DNA of 46,186 nt from Chromera velia (taxonomy: Eukaryota; Sar; Chromeraceae): NCBI GenBank assembly GCA_018398765.1, contig JAHBMJ010000530.1:1-46186 (forward strand), written 5' to 3'. Shown here piece after piece: positions 44,319 through 46,186 of the stretch; the first letter of the stretch is position 1, and each line of letters starts with the position of its first letter. The position numbers and the translations under genes were made by a program. The notes below the pieces were generated by a model. That model saw only the letters and a list, made by a program, of their open reading frames with translations, was not told the DNA's origin and made no database searches.

Positions 44319-44815
44319 GGGAAAGAAGGGGCAAACAAGGGGCAAGACAAAGTGAACGCAGAAGAAGTGGCACTCTTAGAAATTGCTGACGCCAACGGAT
44401 AAGGGAGACCTTCCAATTTCTACTTACTTTCTATCTAGGTTTTAATTTAGCTTAAAACATTGTTTAAAGTGAAATGGTACGTGTTTTATTAATTTAAATA
44501 CTAGTTTTGAGTTCTATATATGAATGAATGAATGAATGAATGACTATAGCCGTCAGAGCCTAGCTCCCTATATATTGTTTAAACTTGTTTTAGCAATTCG
44601 GAATAAACGCTCTAAAAGACTTTTATACAACAATTTTTTTATATATAGCATAACATTAAGCCGAGCATTAAGCAAAAAATTATTTCCAAATAATTCGGTT
44701 CTAATTAACAAAATTGGAATCAATTATAACCAATTGGGGGGTACAATTTAATTGTTTTAGTCACATTTTAGATCCTAAACGTATATACGTATATACACTA
44801 GTATGTGATCTAAGT
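44319..44815. other. AT-rich non-coding stretch
   Basis: Contains a short ATGA tandem repeat (about 44519-44543) and no credible gene. The 71-codon frame at 44536-44751 is AT-driven. Confidence 0.5.
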
Positions 44816-45634
44816 TAAGGCTGGGAAAAGGTTCATTCAAAAAAGGTTCAAATCTGAAAAAGTGAACCTGTTGAATCTGTTTTGAACCTGTTGAACCTGT
44901 TAAACCTGTTTTGAACCTGTTTTGGAGGCCAGACGCGCGGCCACTGGCACAAGGCCGGCCAGGCCTGCGCCACCCGTGGCCCATATATAGGTGAAATAAA
45001 GAGCCGGAGCCGCGCGCACAGCAACTGTCCCCAGCCGGTTCAATCTATTGTGTTGGACAGACGTATGTTAGCATATGTCAGCATCATATGTCAGCATGAA
45101 AACTCATGCTGACGGTTGCTGGGGGCCATGGGGGGGAGCAAGGGGGGGGGCAAAAGGCCGGGCCGGGAGCAGCAGGTCAAAGAGGCGGCGGTACACGGAG
45201 AAGGAGGGGGGGAGCAGGGGCCGCGGAGCAACTGGTGAACAGATGAAAGAAAGAAAGAAATGTTGTAACGGTCTTATGTTGACTAAATTGTCATGATTGA
45301 TACGATCATATAAATGTAATTATGACATTTTCCAATTTTTTCAGGCTTTTTTGATTACTAATTTTCGACTATAAACAGTGAATAACTTGAGACTAGCACC
45401 TAATGTGAGCGTAAATATTGATTTAAACTATCTAAAAACACTACTAAGGCATAGATTCTATAATAAAACGTTCTAAAAATCATATGTAAAAAATATATTA
45501 AAGCCTAATTTAAAGGCATAAAATAACATGAAAAAATGAGGTTTCTATTAGTTAAAAGTGAACCTGTTTTTAAACCTGATTCAGGTTCATTACTTCGAAG
45601 TGAACCTTGAACCTTGAACCTTTTCCTAGCACTA
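44816..45634. mobile_element. hAT-like non-autonomous inverted-repeat element
   Basis: The left end TAAGGCTGGGAAAAGGTTCA and the inverse of the right end TAGTGCTAGGAAAAGGTTCA match at most positions. This resembles the YAGNG...AAAAGGTTC ends of hAT transposons. Subterminal GAACCTGTT/GGTTCA words are repeated many times on the left (44866-44925) and again on the right (45558-45620). There is no transposase frame in about 820 bp. I could not see an 8-bp target duplication. Confidence 0.55.
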
Positions 45635-46186
45635 GTGGTCTTTAGCTAATTTTTAGTTAGTTACTTTAGTTTATGAGCCTAGAGACTCTAGTAGAGAGAC
45701 ATGACTATAACTAAACAGATTTGACTATCGATCGTTTGCTAGATCATTTGCTAGATCGTTAAATGGCGTAATGTTCCAGAAGCATGCTGCTCCTGTTTTT
45801 TTGCTTGTCGATGCGCACTTCTTTTCTCTCTTTCCATTTGGTAAGGGGCACATGCCGAGCGAATTGATTTTTAAGCGCGTAAGTCCCCATCCGGATCCTT
45901 AAATACTGCGCGCGCCATCATTGTTTCGGCTCGCTTCACACATGATATTCATCTTTCCATGCGCTTCTCTCTCTTTGACTGATCCCGGCTCGCCTCTCCT
46001 GTCAGTGATTGCACATTGAGTGACGCACGCTGAGTCCCGATTGTTTATGCAAGTGATTGCCATCCCTGGAACTCTTTCACTTCTCGTTTGGGGCTTTCCG
46101 GGGTTCTCGCACGCAGGGACTCCGTCAGGCGTCTCCTCTCGCATGCATTTTTGACTCACAAAATTTCTCATTGTTTCGTCTTGATC
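45635..46186. other. Right edge, no supported gene
   Basis: AT-rich to about 45770, then mixed sequence. The 90-codon minus frame at 45899-46171 has no recognisable features; a gene may start beyond the edge. Confidence 0.4.

Overview
The window looks like nuclear DNA from a eukaryotic microbe. Genes are split by spliceosomal introns (donors GTGAGT, GTCAGT, GTCGGT, GTGCGT; acceptors TGCAG). Proteins carry long Gly/Ser/Gln-rich stretches, and the DNA holds many microsatellites and LTR retrotransposons. One gene encodes a single-stranded-DNA-binding protein with a signal-peptide-plus-transit-like leader, as expected for a complex plastid. I infer a photosynthetic alveolate or similar alga (a chromerid such as Chromera is my best guess), but nothing here proves the species.

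Left part, gene-rich (1-26107). A very large Sen1/senataxin-type helicase gene (+) enters from the left edge and ends at 9309. A seven-exon gene (-) for a bacterial-type SSB lies at 10698-14027. It shares a short divergent intergenic region with a six-exon gene (+, 14495-17709) for a single-domain 2-enoyl-CoA hydratase 2 ending in a possible peroxisomal signal. After a long poorly explained stretch come a two-exon unknown gene (-, 21725-22723) and a two-exon gene (+, 23743-26107) for an unknown protein with two membrane segments near its C-terminus. I built the exon joins by matching reading phase and, where possible, family conservation. The SSB and hydratase models are phase-consistent throughout and give intact family motifs.

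Right part, repeat-rich (about 26100-46186). It holds an inverted-repeat element (27536-28740), a gag zinc-knuckle scrap beside an assembly gap (29099-29267), an ATCC-type satellite (29400-30190) and a nested pair of LTR retrotransposons. The older is a Ty3/Gypsy chromodomain element (30706-38693, TSD GTAAG) reduced to LTRs plus the integrase tail. Its 5' LTR was split by a 6.2-kb Ty1/Copia element on the minus strand (30799-36979, two 459-bp LTRs, TSD TTGAA). The Copia gag is intact while its pol is broken by frameshifts and stops. Further right are a tRNA-like sequence attached to a degenerate tandem repeat, a dense array of GC-rich perfect hairpins (40410-40602), a decayed gene (41983-42660) and a hAT-like inverted-repeat element (44816-45634).

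The host genes have unrelated jobs (RNA/DNA helicase, organelle DNA maintenance, peroxisomal beta-oxidation); nothing suggests an operon-like system. The most informative structures are the nested retrotransposons with their uninterrupted reference LTR, the duplicated 5' splice site in the SSB gene, and the hairpin array.
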